This document shows, in pieces, positions 32,248-40,673 of a DNA stretch of 64,000 nt; positions within the stretch are counted from its first letter, which is position 1; every line of letters starts with the position of its first letter. Both the position numbers and the translations under genes were made by a program. The notes beneath the pieces are model-generated. The model was not told where the DNA came from and searched no databases. It saw nothing but the letters and a program-made list of their open reading frames with translations. The stretch is from assembly GCA_963747005.1 (NCBI GenBank), contig CAVVDT010000003.1:558001-622000 (forward strand), in the 5' to 3' direction. The DNA comes from CAVVDT01 sp963747005 (lineage in GTDB: Bacteria; Pseudomonadota; Alphaproteobacteria; Rhizobiales; Aestuariivirgaceae).

Positions 32248-33480
32248 TCACTGAACGACCGGCTGCTGCTGGTCCTGCTGCTCCTGCTTCTTTTTCTTCT
32301 TGTCGGTCTTGCCAACGGCCTGCGGCTGCTCGGTGGTCTTCTTCTGCAGCTTGTCCTGCTTCTTTTTCTTGCCCGACTGGTCACCAGCCTGGGGCTGCTG
32401 GGTGGTGGTCTTCTGCAGCTTGTCCTGCTTCTTTTTCTTCTTGCCCGACTGGTCACCGGCCTGCGGCTGCTGGGTGGTCGGCTGCTGCACCTTTTCCTTC
32501 TTTTTCTTCTTGCCCGACTGGCCATTGGCCTGGGGCTGCTGGGTGGTGGTCTTCTGCACCTTGTCCTGCTTTTTCTTCTTCTTGCCCGACTGGTCAGCGG
32601 CGTTGGGCTGCTGGGTGGTCGGCTGCTGCGATGTGCCGACTTCCTTCTTGTGCCTGGCCTGCACCTCCTCGATCGGCTTGAGCTTGGGCTTGTGATCGCC
32701 GCCTTTCTTCACTTGCGGCGCAAACACCTGGATGGAATCGCCCTTCTGCCTGGTGCCCTTACCCAGAGTCCTGGCCTCGTCGACCTTGTAGACCCGGACC
32801 CTCTTGTGGGTACGCTGCTCGACGAACTTGACGTCGATGACGTTGTTCACGATCACGTTGTTGACGATCCTCACCCCGCCAACCGGGCGGGCGTCGCGCA
32901 AGTAGCCGTCGGCCCGGTGGCGGTCATGGATGACGACCCCGAACAGGTTCACCGACAGGAACGACTGCGACGGCACCACCTGCCAGTAGAAATCCGGCAC
33001 CGTGCCGATGGTGACGCTGGCGCCGAATTCGTCGGGGTAGCCAACCGGCAGCGGTGCCCAGGCGACATAGCTGTCGGAACGGCGCCACGAAACCCACGCC
33101 GGTGCCCAGCGATAGCCGGGGACCCAATACCAGCCGATATTGTCGGCATGGCCCCAGCGGCCGTAGTGGTAGGTCGCCCAGCCGAATGGTTCGGCCGACA
33201 CCCACATCCAGCCATAACGATGGGTGTAGGCCCAATGGCCCTGGGTGTAGGGCTGCCAGTTTGCGGGCCGTCGCGCCGGCACCCAGACGTCGCGGCCATC
33301 ATAGGACACCCAGTCGCCATAGGGCGAAAGGCGATCATAGAAGGTGCCGAGATTGATCGAGACGCTGACGTTGGCCGCGGCCTCTGCCGGCGTCGCAAGC
33401 GGGATGGACGCAGCAAGGGGAACCGCCAGCACCAGGGCGCCGGCGGTGGCGGAGTGTAACAGTAGGGCTTTGATTTTCAT
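32248..33480 (-). CDS. DUF6600/YXWGXW-type secreted protein with a lysine-rich repeat tail
   Basis: A 410-residue protein. It has a signal peptide (ALVLAVPLAASIPLATPAEA) and a tryptophan/tyrosine-rich domain of DUF6600 type (LSPYGDWVSYDGRDVWVPA; GHWAYTHRYGWMWVSAEPFG; YHYGRWGHADNIGWYWVPGY). A linker region follows, then about 150 residues of low complexity in which TTQQPQA-DQSGKKKKKQDK-like units recur five times. The ATG at 33480 has GGAGAACGAAG upstream. The folded part is probably periplasmic or surface-exposed; the cationic tail could bind polyanions. Function unknown. Confidence 0.75.
   Translation of the reverse strand: MKIKALLLHSATAGALVLAVPLAASIPLATPAEAAANVSVSINLGTFYDRLSPYGDWVSYDGRDVWVPARRPANWQPYTQGHWAYTHRYGWMWVSAEPFGWATYHYGRWGHADNIGWYWVPGYRWAPAWVSWRRSDSYVAWAPLPVGYPDEFGASVTIGTVPDFYWQVVPSQSFLSVNLFGVVIHDRHRADGYLRDARPVGGVRIVNNVIVNNVIDVKFVEQRTHKRVRVYKVDEARTLGKGTRQKGDSIQVFAPQVKKGGDHKPKLKPIEEVQARHKKEVGTSQQPTTQQPNAADQSGKKKKKQDKVQKTTTQQPQANGQSGKKKKKEKVQQPTTQQPQAGDQSGKKKKKQDKLQKTTTQQPQAGDQSGKKKKQDKLQKKTTEQPQAVGKTDKKKKKQEQQDQQQPVVQ
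32290..32640 (-). repeat. Degenerate tandem repeats encoding KKKKK/QQP tail
   Basis: Five imperfect units of roughly 60-72 bases, each encoding a TTQQPQA-like stretch followed by SGKKKKKQ/EK, form the 3' end of the DUF6600-type gene. Confidence 0.75.
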
Positions 33481-33587
33481 CTTCGTTCTCCGTTGAATGA
33501 AAGTTACAGGTGGGTTGACGGCACAAAACGAGTGAGGCGTTGGATGTCGCCGTTGATGCTGGTGGCCGGCCGAGGCGGCGTTTGCTG

Positions 33588-33785
33588 TCACACCTCCAGG
33601 CAGGCGAGGAGGGCGCAGGGATCCAGGACCGGTACCGTCCTGGTCGGCCAGATCTGGTTCTTCTCGATTTTGGTCATGTGGGCTTGATCGTACGCGGCAG
33701 TCTCGTCGTGCCAGAGATTCAAAACGACGAAGCCTGCGGCAAGGCTCAGCGCGACGGCCATTGCCAGGTTGATTGACCTGCTCAT
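33588..33785 (-). CDS. Small membrane-anchored protein
   Basis: A 65-residue protein with one N-terminal helix (INLAMAVALSLAAGFVVLNL) and a soluble tail (HDETAAYDQAHMTKIEKNQI...CALLACLEV). Its ATG overlaps the stop of the preceding small gene by 4 bases (ATGA), which supports it as a real, coupled gene. No family recognised. Confidence 0.5.
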   Translation of the reverse strand: MSRSINLAMAVALSLAAGFVVLNLWHDETAAYDQAHMTKIEKNQIWPTRTVPVLDPCALLACLEV

Positions 33786-33946
33786 AGTCGGCCCATAACA
33801 AGCAGCACCACGACGACGATGAGAATGATGCCGATGACACCGACGCCGCCATGCCCGAAACCGTAACCGTAACCCCCGAAACGGCCGGAAAAGCCGCCCA
33901 GCAGAAAGATGATGAGAATGATGACGAGGATGAGTCCGAGTGACAT
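33782..33946 (-). CDS. Small Gly-rich double-helix membrane protein (DUF3309-like)
   Basis: A 54-residue protein: hydrophobic helix MSLGLILVIILIIFLLGG, a glycine/tyrosine-rich loop (GRFGGYGYGFGHGG) and a second helix ending VMGRL. The arrangement is that of DUF3309-type small proteins abundant in rhizobia. AGGAGAAAAG lies before the ATG. It is coupled to the next gene by an ATGA overlap. Function unknown. Confidence 0.65.
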   Translation of the reverse strand: MSLGLILVIILIIFLLGGFSGRFGGYGYGFGHGGVGVIGIILIVVVVLLVMGRL

Positions 33947-34084
33947 GACTTTTCTCCTGTTGATGTCGAAAACGTACCGGCAAACGCAATCCGATCCCGG
34001 ATTGCCTCGACCTGAACGGGGCGGCGGCCAGTTGGCAGTACCGACCGGATGGCAGCAGCGCCGCGCTGCTTCTTCGTCAGCTCG

Positions 34085-34273
34085 TCAACCTCCGGACCAG
34101 GCCAGATATGCTGCAATGGAGCCACATGCGGACATGGTCCCGATCAGCCCGAAGAGCACCATGTACAGGAAGTGAACATCTGCGTGAGCCTTCACAGCAC
34201 TCTTTGTTTGTCGCAAATGCCATTCGTCTGGCATTAACCTTGATGATGCGCGGTGTACAATCGACGTGGACAT
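34085..34273 (-). CDS. Small single-helix membrane protein, FNR-box cassette copy B
   Basis: A 62-residue paralogue of the 28794-28985 protein: MSTSIVHRASSRL at the N-terminus, a KSAVKAHADVHF linker and the helix FLYMVLFGLIGTMSACGSIA. The ATG at 34273 follows GGAGGACACCAAG. Its promoter segment is also paralogous, with an FNR box at 34323-34336 and the 16-bp motif at 34417-34434. Low-oxygen induction is likely. Function unknown. Confidence 0.68.
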   Translation of the reverse strand: MSTSIVHRASSRLMPDEWHLRQTKSAVKAHADVHFLYMVLFGLIGTMSACGSIAAYLAWSGG

Positions 34274-34322
34274 CTTGGTGTCCTCCACAAAAGTCATTTA
34301 TGCATCCCGTAGCGGTTGTGCC

Positions 34323-34336
34323 TTGAGCCAGATCAA
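34323..34336 (-). promoter_or_regulatory. FNR box of cassette copy B
   Basis: On the - strand TTGATCTGGCTCAA, then 22 bases, then TAAATG as the -10. The box centre is 56 bases before the ATG at 34273. Confidence 0.78.
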
Positions 34337-34416
34337 TACGCTTCAATCGAAGTTGCATGCCGGCTGGACCAACGCCAGATAGAGGTTCAACACTAGATTG
34401 AGGACGCCAGCCGGGT

Positions 34417-34434
34417 CTGTGCAGAATTACTCAC
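34417..34434 (-). promoter_or_regulatory. 16-bp palindrome motif, copy 4
   Basis: On the - strand GTGAGTAATTCTGCACAG, one mismatch, 98 bases before the FNR box, the same distance as in cassette copy A. Confidence 0.58.
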
Positions 34435-34662
34435 TTCAGGCGACAGGCCCGACTTTCCTCGCCCCATTCTGGAACAGGGCACGCGATAGGGAGCGGCTCC
34501 CGCCTATCGGGGAGAGTGGCGAGAGCCGCCAGAGGGTCTTTCCAGGAGCGGGGGCAATCCGGAAAGACCGGGGGTTACGGGACACGGGAACGGTCGATTG
34601 CCCACACCAATCAGGCAGGATGGCCGATGGGCCGGCGCCATGACGGAACAGACCGGACATGT

Positions 34663-34836
34663 CTATTTTGACTTGAGCGCGTCCTTCAGGCCGCCGACGG
34701 CGTTCTGGACCTTGCCCTCGACTTCGTCGGCCCGGCCGTCAGCTTCCAGTTTGGCGTCGCCGATCGCCTGGCCGAGCGCCTGCTTGGCGGCGCCCTTCAG
34801 TTGTTTGGCCGATCCCGCGACCCTGTCGCTGTTCAT
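34663..34836 (-). CDS. CsbD-family stress protein
   Basis: A 57-residue CsbD-like protein: MNSDRVAGSAKQLKGAAKQA, LGQAIGDAKLEADGRADEVE, GKVQNAVGGLKDALKSK. Members are short, hydrophilic, helical proteins induced by general stress in many bacteria. The ATG at 34836 follows GGAGAAGAACAC. A copy of the 16-bp motif lies 50 bases upstream. A truncated paralogue with near-identical upstream sequence sits at 40905-40982. Confidence 0.85.
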   Translation of the reverse strand: MNSDRVAGSAKQLKGAAKQALGQAIGDAKLEADGRADEVEGKVQNAVGGLKDALKSK

Positions 34837-34886
34837 GTGTTCTTCTCCAGAATTTCAACCACAATAGCTGGCGACGTTGCAGCAAT

Positions 34887-34904
34887 CTGTTCAATTTTGC
34901 TCAT
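34887..34904 (-). promoter_or_regulatory. 16-bp palindrome motif, copy 5 (csbD)
   Basis: On the - strand ATGAGCAAAATTGAACAG, one mismatch to TGAGCA-N4-TGCACA; 50 bases before csbD. Confidence 0.58.
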
Positions 34905-35027
34905 GACCGGAGCGCACTCGATGAATTCGTATTCCTCGAAGCGCGCTCCGGCTATTTGAAAAGCCCTGTCGGGCGAGGCGTAACGGCGAATGCATCCATC
35001 AGCTCTCGATGCGCCACCGCGTACGCT

Positions 35028-35378
35028 CTACTGGATCACGACAAGGGGTACCGGGATCACCACGCGCGGAACGGAAATCACCCACCACGGAGAGGCATAC
35101 CAATAGCCGCCATAGAAATGGGTATAGCCGTTGCGGCGGTGGCTGTAGCGACTGCCATCGCGATGGCGGTCATATTGCCTGTGCTGGCCCTGCTGGTCTT
35201 GCTTCTTCTTCTTGTAATCGACCTGCAGCGCCTTGCCGTTCGACGGCCCGGTGTCGCCGAGGGTCGGCTGTCCCGACGCCTGCAGCACAAGGGCGCTTGC
35301 CGCGCCCATGGTGGCCAGTTGAGCGCTGCCCGCGACCACCGCGGCCAGCCCCATCATCTTCCATGTAAGCCTAGACAT
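35028..35378 (-). CDS. Secreted hypothetical protein
   Basis: A 116-residue protein with a signal peptide (MMGLAAVVAGSAQLATMGAA), then a basic and glutamine-rich stretch (VDYKKKKQDQQGQHRQYDRH) and a C-terminus of aromatic and valine residues (YGGYWYASPWWVISV, PRVVIPVPLVVIQ). I take the ATG at 35378 since AAGGAG is 6 bases upstream; the ATG at 35384 abuts it. The composition echoes the tail of the 32248-33480 protein. Family not recognised. Confidence 0.55.
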   Translation of the reverse strand: MSRLTWKMMGLAAVVAGSAQLATMGAASALVLQASGQPTLGDTGPSNGKALQVDYKKKKQDQQGQHRQYDRHRDGSRYSHRRNGYTHFYGGYWYASPWWVISVPRVVIPVPLVVIQ

Positions 35379-35509
35379 GTTCATCTCCTTGGTTGACTCG
35401 GTTCATTCCAAGCGCAGGAAAATCGGGGCTCATGCGCTTGATCCAGCCCACGATTGATCGTCGTGGGTGAAATTCTTTTCAGGGTCTGGTGAAGGGTTCG
35501 GCCGCGACG

Positions 35510-36292
35510 CTAGTGTGTCCGGTAGGTTTCACGACCGGGACGCTCGTCAAGCGCCGCCCGCTGATCGCGGCGGGTCGGCGTGATCGGTTCGCGCAGCGGG
35601 CAATTGTTCAATGCCTTGCAGTCGATGCTGACCCTTATGAGTTGGTCATGCCGGTCAATTTCCGTCGCCCAGGAAGGCGCGATGATGACCCGGCGTCCGG
35701 GCATCCAGTTGCTGGTGTCAACGACGATGTTGTGAATGGTCCAGGTCTCATCATCGACGATCAGATCATCGACATGACCGATCTCTCCATCGGTTGCCTC
35801 GATATGATAGCCTTGGACCTCGCGAGCGCTGCGCAGATGGGGATTGGTATTCTCCAGGATCGCCGCCGGGGTAGAACAATCCGCTGCCTCTTGCCCGCCG
35901 CCGCGCGGTTGCATCAACGCTTTGGCCGGCGCAATGACGCCGGCGCCGGGATGTTCTTCCCAGAATTTTGGCCAGCCGTAGTGCTGACTGAGAGCGATCT
36001 CGGTTTGCCGGGAAACCGGTAGATCGGTTTCAATGCCGGGACCCTGCTCGAACTCCTCACGGCTGATCGACAGGGTAATGCGTCGATCAACGATATCGAC
36101 CTCCTTGATCGCTGCCGGGGCAACCAGAATTCTGCGGCCAAACAGCCAGCCCGTATCCACGACCAGGTAGCGTATCTTCCAGCAATAATCGCTGAAGAAA
36201 AAGTCCTTCGCCTTGCCGAGCAAGCCGTCGCTGGCATGAATTTTGTAGCCGTGCAGTTCGTTCAGATCTATCAACATCGGTTTGAATTTCAT
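35510..36292 (-). CDS. Tandem PRC-barrel domain protein
   Basis: A 260-residue protein with two PRC-barrel domains. The first (LHGYKIHASDGLLGKAKDFF, then IRYLVVDTGWLFGRRILVAP) covers residues 13-90 and the second (VQGYHIEATDGEIGHVDDLI, IHNIVVDTSNWMPGRRVIIA) about 155-225. PRC-barrels act in photosynthetic reaction centres and RNA processing, but stand-alone tandem copies in alphaproteobacteria are of unknown function and often stress-linked. A copy of the 16-bp motif lies 91 bases upstream. Intact. Confidence 0.88.
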   Translation of the reverse strand: MKFKPMLIDLNELHGYKIHASDGLLGKAKDFFFSDYCWKIRYLVVDTGWLFGRRILVAPAAIKEVDIVDRRITLSISREEFEQGPGIETDLPVSRQTEIALSQHYGWPKFWEEHPGAGVIAPAKALMQPRGGGQEAADCSTPAAILENTNPHLRSAREVQGYHIEATDGEIGHVDDLIVDDETWTIHNIVVDTSNWMPGRRVIIAPSWATEIDRHDQLIRVSIDCKALNNCPLREPITPTRRDQRAALDERPGRETYRTH

Positions 36293-36383
36293 GATTTAAC
36301 GGAAGCCGAGATGAAACCCGAAACTCTACGGGCCATCGTTATTCCGATTTGCATTACACAATTACTGACCACCTAGTCGCTGT

Positions 36384-36401
36384 CTGTGCAATTTTGCTCA
36401 T
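36384..36401 (-). promoter_or_regulatory. 16-bp palindrome motif, copy 6 (PRC-barrel/crp intergenic)
   Basis: On the - strand ATGAGCAAAATTGCACAG, perfect in both half-sites. It lies between the divergent PRC-barrel gene and the crp paralogue, oriented to the former. Confidence 0.62.
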
Positions 36402-36577
36402 GGCGCAAACTTGGTGGAGCCCGCCTCGACGCTTGTTCAGCGGCGCCCCAATAACGCGCATCTCGATGTCTATGATGATTAACGACCAGGCAGCGTTCAG
36501 CCCCGTGCATTCACGGATTGAGTCGAATTGTGATAGAATCGGGTTTTTCCACATCTCAAGGCAAAGGAGGCCAGACG

Positions 36578-37249
36578 ATGGACGACCAGCCGCGCACGCC
36601 GTTCGACCCAAAAGTCTTCCTTGCCAAAATCGGCGAGGGTCGCAACGATGCGAGATACCGCAAGGGGGAGGTGGTCTTCTCGCAAGGCGACGTTGCCGAG
36701 GCGGTCTTTTATATCCAGAAAGGCAAGGTGAAGGTCAGCGTCGTCTCGGAACAGGGCAAGGAAGCAGTCATCGCGCTACTCGCCAAGGAAGACTTCTTCG
36801 GCGAGGGATGCCTTGCCGGGCAGACGCGGCGCATGGCAACGGTCGCGGCCATGACGGATTGCGTCATTGTGCGACTGGAAAAGGCCGCTATTGTCCGGGT
36901 GATCCATGCCGAACCCGCCTTTTCGGAACTGTTCATTGCCCACCTTCTGGGTCGTGCCATCCGGATCGAGGCGGATCTGGTCGACCAGCTGTTCAATTCC
37001 AGCGAAAAACGCCTTGCCCGGCTGCTGCTGTTGCTGGCGAATTTTGGCAAGGAGGGCATGCCAGAGCCGGCCATCGCCAAGATCAGCCAGGAAACGCTGG
37101 CGGAAATGATCGGGACGACCCGCGCCCGCGTCAGCTTTTTCATGAACAAGTTCCGCAAGCTGGGCTTCATCGAGTACAATGGCCACATCGAGGTCCACTC
37201 ATCATTGCTGAATGTGGTGCTGCTCGACCAGCCATCGGACAAGGACTGA
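36578..37249 (+). CDS. Crp/Fnr-family transcriptional regulator
   Basis: A 223-residue regulator. A cyclic-nucleotide-binding-type barrel (YRKGEVVFSQGDVAEAVFYI, DFFGEGCLAGQTRRMATVAA) is followed by the dimerisation helix and a DNA-binding domain with ISQETLAEMIGTTRARVSFF. The recognition helix (T-R-A-R-V-S-F) keeps CRP's first arginine but lacks the FNR E-x-x-S-R pattern, so its target should differ from TTGA-N6-TCAA. There is no N-terminal cysteine cluster. The ATG at 36578 follows AAAGGAGG. This paralogue is common in rhizobia. It is my prime candidate to bind the TGAGCA-N4-TGCACA motif. Confidence 0.88.
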   Translation: MDDQPRTPFDPKVFLAKIGEGRNDARYRKGEVVFSQGDVAEAVFYIQKGKVKVSVVSEQGKEAVIALLAKEDFFGEGCLAGQTRRMATVAAMTDCVIVRLEKAAIVRVIHAEPAFSELFIAHLLGRAIRIEADLVDQLFNSSEKRLARLLLLLANFGKEGMPEPAIAKISQETLAEMIGTTRARVSFFMNKFRKLGFIEYNGHIEVHSSLLNVVLLDQPSDKD

Positions 37250-37284
37250 ACGGTCTCGTCATGGGGATGGCCTTGCGGTCTGAG

Positions 37285-37587
37285 CTACTTTGAGCCCCGC
37301 TTTGAACCTGGCCGCGACAGGCGCTTTTGGTTGGCCCTGACGTGGGTCCGAAGTCGGCGAACAACGGCATGCGCGGAGCCGCCGCTTGCCAGGGTTCCAC
37401 CGGCCTCCGTCATCGCCGCAATCTTTTCCGTTACCATCCTCCTGGCCTCAATCTCTGCCGCCGGTCCTCCGGCGGCCAATTTCATGAGCCTGAGGCCAAT
37501 GACACGCTGAGATTCAAAGCCCAACAAGGCCGTGCGCGACATCATCGTAATCCAGGTCGCCAGGTTGGGCTTTCGCCATTTGGTCAT
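37285..37587 (-). CDS. Conserved hypothetical protein
   Basis: A 100-residue, mostly helical protein: a hydrophobic N-terminal part (MMSRTALLGFESQRVIGLRL) followed by MKLAAGGPAAEIEARRMVTE, KIAAMTEAGGTLASGG and a basic tail (VRRLRTHVRANQKRLSRPGS). The pattern resembles short proteins seen near phasin or polyhydroxybutyrate genes in rhizobia, but I cannot name the family. No strong ribosome site. It converges on the crp paralogue. Confidence 0.55.
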   Translation of the reverse strand: MTKWRKPNLATWITMMSRTALLGFESQRVIGLRLMKLAAGGPAAEIEARRMVTEKIAAMTEAGGTLASGGSAHAVVRRLRTHVRANQKRLSRPGSKRGSK

Positions 37588-37771
37588 TCTCGATCTCCAG
37601 ATGAACAGGTGTCATCGCCCGACTGGGCTGCTTGCCGCACAGCCATGCCATATGAGGTGGCGCTGGTCCAATGCAAACCTGTGGCACCACCGTTCGGTGG
37701 CGGGGATCGTTTATAATCGGTATACTGATTGATAATGCAGCGAGGATGGCTGATTGGATCAGTCGCCTCAG

Positions 37772-37990
37772 GTGAGCAATTGTGCACAGATCGGGATGGC
37801 GTCTCTGGTCTAACGTTCGGCCTCAACCTGGTATCGGGTCCAGTCGGCGTACGATGCCGAAGGATGATTGTCGATTTGGCTCAAGGAACGACCTTCGGGA
37901 AAAGCGAGGGTGCTCTCCGTGCAGAAAGCCAGGATGTCCGGATCGCCTCGCAAGCATGCGTTGAAACTCTCGTCGTATCCGTTTTTACCT
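37772..37990 (+). promoter_or_regulatory. Decayed third copy of the motif/FNR-box cassette
   Basis: GTGAGCAATTGTGCACAG (37772-37789) is a perfect 16-bp motif. Exactly 99 bases on is TCGATTTGGCTCAA (37871), one base off an FNR box, and at about 37932 CCAGGATGTCCGGATCG resembles the start of cassette genes A and B. The frame then dies, and no -10 is visible. AI-2E transporter gene lies further downstream. Confidence 0.55.
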
Positions 37991-38137
37991 CTGGGAGGAT
38001 TGCCTTTCAGGCGGCAGCCCTAGGCCGCGTCGCTCCGGCGCCATCGCCTCGATATTCGGCTTTCCGCATGATGAGGGCGGAATCGAATTCGGGGAAACAG
38101 TAACAATCCAAAATCCTGGACGGCAACCCGCGGACCA

Positions 38138-39274
38138 ATGAACGACAAACCTCCCGAATTGGATGCCACTGCCGAGACGACCGAAGCCACCTTGACTTCC
38201 GCTGTCTCGCACAAGGCGGTGACAGCCTCCATTATCGGATCGTCTCTCATCCTCCTGGTGGGTGCGCTCTACTTCGCTCGCAGTCTGTTGCTGCCGGTCC
38301 TGCTCGCCTTCCTGTTCACGCTCATTCTTTCGCCCGTTGTCAGGGCCCTCAAACGAGGCGGCATTCCGGAAAGTGTCACGGCCTTCCTCCTGGTCCTTTT
38401 GGTAGCCGGCGTCCTGGGTGGCGGTGCTTACTGGTTGAGCGACCCCGTCTCCAAGTGGGTGGGGGACGCTCCCCAGATCGGGACGCAGTTACGGCTGAAG
38501 CTGATATCACTGCGCAAACCTGTTGAGAAAATCATGGAAGCCCAAAAGCAGGTCGAGGACGCGACAACGCAGAAGGCGGCGCCGGGCGTCCAGCAGGTGA
38601 TTGTGAAGGAGCCGGGCCTTATCAGCCAGGCGGCGCGAGGGGCGCCAGATTTTCTGGCCGGCGTGGGCCTGGCCCTCGTTCTCCTTCTGTTTTTATTGGC
38701 TTCGGGGGATATGTTTTACGAAAAGCTCGTGCGGGTTCTTCCAACTCTGACAGACAGGAAGCAGGGCGTGAGGATCGCGCGAGACATTGAGCGGGAGGTT
38801 TCCCGATACATTCTGACGATTTCCGGCATCAATGCGGCGCTGGGCGTGGTCGTCGCGGGCGGTCTTTATGCATTGGGCATGCCCAATCCGTTTTTATGGG
38901 GCGTTGCAGCAGCCATTCTGAATTTCATCCCTTATCTGGGAGCGATAACCGGCGTTGTCGTGGTCGGCATCATCGCGATCGTATCTTTTCCCACTCTGGG
39001 ACAAGCGTTGCCGGCGCCGGCAGTTTACCTCGCATGCACGGTCATTGAGGGGCAGTTCATTACCCCCGCGCTGGTTGGGCGGCGGATGCAAATCAACGCC
39101 GTATCGGTGTTTCTGGCTATCGCCTTCTGGGGATGGCTTTGGGGCATCGTCGGTATTTTCATTGCGGTCCCCGTGCTGATCGTTGTCAAGATATTCTCGG
39201 ACCATGTTCCCGGCCTGGGCGGGCTGCAGGAATTCCTGAGTCCACGCGGCAGCGATGCCAATCAGCCGCACTAG
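38138..39274 (+). CDS. AI-2E family (TqsA/PerM-like) membrane protein
   Basis: A 378-residue protein with about eight membrane helices. The N-terminal pair (ASIIGSSLILLVGALYFARS; LLLPVLLAFLFTLILSPVV) and the conserved RDIEREVSRYILTISGINAA, LGMPNPFLWGVAAAILNFIP, GQFITPALVGRRMQINAVSV blocks are characteristic of PF01594. Members export autoinducer-2 or act as Na+(Li+)/H+ antiporters; the sequence does not decide. It starts at ATG 38138 with a poor ribosome site. The decayed cassette lies 350 bases upstream. Confidence 0.88.
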   Translation: MNDKPPELDATAETTEATLTSAVSHKAVTASIIGSSLILLVGALYFARSLLLPVLLAFLFTLILSPVVRALKRGGIPESVTAFLLVLLVAGVLGGGAYWLSDPVSKWVGDAPQIGTQLRLKLISLRKPVEKIMEAQKQVEDATTQKAAPGVQQVIVKEPGLISQAARGAPDFLAGVGLALVLLLFLLASGDMFYEKLVRVLPTLTDRKQGVRIARDIEREVSRYILTISGINAALGVVVAGGLYALGMPNPFLWGVAAAILNFIPYLGAITGVVVVGIIAIVSFPTLGQALPAPAVYLACTVIEGQFITPALVGRRMQINAVSVFLAIAFWGWLWGIVGIFIAVPVLIVVKIFSDHVPGLGGLQEFLSPRGSDANQPH

Positions 39275-39287
39275 ACTGCGGTACTCA

Positions 39288-40236
39288 TCAATTGGAATGG
39301 TGCATTCGGGCAAGCCTGCCAATGCGGATGGCACGGTTCACCTCCCCGCCGAAAATGAGTGCCAATGCGGCGAGGTAGCTGAAATACAGTGCAGCGATGA
39401 CACTGGCGAGGCCGGCGTAGTAACTGCGATAATTGGCAAAGTTCAAGATATACCATTCGAACGATGTCGCTATCACCATCCACCCCACCACGGTCAGCAA
39501 CACACCTGGCCATAGTTCAGCAAAACGCAAGCGCTTAGCCGGCAGCGCAATATGGGCAGCAAGCAGGCCCGCCAGCGAGCACGGCAGCTGCCAGAGGATA
39601 GCGCGCTGCGCCCAGGTTGAACGGCAGCACCATGCCGGCGGACACCCTCGTCACGAAGGCATCAACGAGCGGCGCAAGAAGCAGGAGCCAGGCCACGGCC
39701 ACCAGCATCAACGCCCCGGCGACGACTACCAGCGCCTCCAGCACATAGAGATGCAGCGCGCCGCGATCCTCATGCACGTCATAGGCACGATTGAGTGCCA
39801 CCCGCACCCCGTCGACCCCGCCGGAGGCAAACCACACGGTCATCAGTGCGCCTAGGCTGACCACATTTCCGCGTGGAACGAGCAGCACATTGCGCACCTC
39901 GGAGGCTAGCGGGGCGGCAAGCCCCTTCGGCACCACGGAGATAAGGAAGGTGATCAACGCCTTCGCCATGCCCGTGTCTCCCATATAGGCCGTGAGCGAG
40001 CTGACCAGGATCAGGAACGGGAATGCCGCGAGAATGCCACGAAAAGCAATATTGCCGGCCAGCGACAGGGCCAGGTCGTCCCATACCCTGATCGTCGCCT
40101 CGCGCAGCACGCACCACACCGCCTGCCAGCCGCTTTCATGGAGCAAATCAGCGTTCTCGCGCCTGAGTGTGCTGCGATTGGCCCGCTGCTGTCGATGGCC
40201 GTCGTGGCGATTGGTCTTCGTCATGCCATTCAGCAT
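39288..40236 (-). pseudogene. YihY/BrkB-family membrane protein, frameshifted
   Basis: Two frames together make one YihY-type protein. 40236 to about 39575 encodes WDDLALSLAGNIAFRGILAA, FPFLILVSSLTAYMGDTGMA, the VWFASGGVDGVRVALNRAYD motif and further helices. The last about 95 residues (SLAGLLAAHIALPAKRLRFA, ELWPGVLLTVVGWMVIATSF, YYAGLASVIAALYFSYLAAL) are in another frame ending at 39288. A single-base indel near 39575 explains the break. It may be a true pseudogene or a sequence error. Confidence 0.8.
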
Positions 40237-40325
40237 TCAAAACAGTGTACATGAAGACTGAGGCTGTTTTTTTTGGGCAAGCCGTCACCATGTCTATTGA
40301 AACGACCTAGAGCGAGGATCTTTCC

Positions 40326-40673
40326 ATGGCAAGCAGAACCAGTCTCAAGAACCAGGATGACATCGCCCAACACCTTGAGCGTCTGCGGGCCGATATATTG
40401 GCGCTTTCCGAAACGGTGACGCGGCTGGCATCGGAAGGTGCCAGCAGTGCAAAGTCACGGGTCAACGAGGCCGCCAGCGGGGCGGCCCGCAAGGCAAGCG
40501 ATGCCGGCCAGCAGATTTACCGGGATGCAGCGACGCTCGGCAATGATGCCATCGACACCGCACAGGCCAGCGCCGGCCAGTTCGAAGCGCAGATCGCGCG
40601 CAATCCGATAATGGCCGTTCTCGCCGCGCTCGGCGTGGGCTTTGCCATTGACCTTCTCACTCGCCACCGCTGA
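40326..40673 (+). CDS. DUF883 (ElaB/YqjD-like) membrane-anchored protein
   Basis: A 115-residue protein with a long amphipathic helix (DIAQHLERLRADILALSETV, then alanine-rich SSAKSRVNEAASGAARKASD) and a C-terminal membrane anchor (NPIMAVLAALGVGFAIDLLT) ending in RHR. This is the ElaB/YqjD form; such inner-membrane proteins bind ribosomes in stationary phase in E. coli. ATG at 40326. Its stop overlaps a short downstream frame by one base. Fits the stress theme of the region. Confidence 0.82.
   Translation: MASRTSLKNQDDIAQHLERLRADILALSETVTRLASEGASSAKSRVNEAASGAARKASDAGQQIYRDAATLGNDAIDTAQASAGQFEAQIARNPIMAVLAALGVGFAIDLLTRHR

Noticed and set aside
35393..35406. TTGACTCGGTTCAT as an FNR box for the 35378 gene
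   Set aside because: One mismatch, and it lies only 15 bases from the start codon, which leaves no room for a promoter.
36349..37293. A 314-codon + strand frame overlapping the Crp paralogue
   Set aside because: It is out of frame with the Crp gene, which has a strong ribosome site and full domain match.
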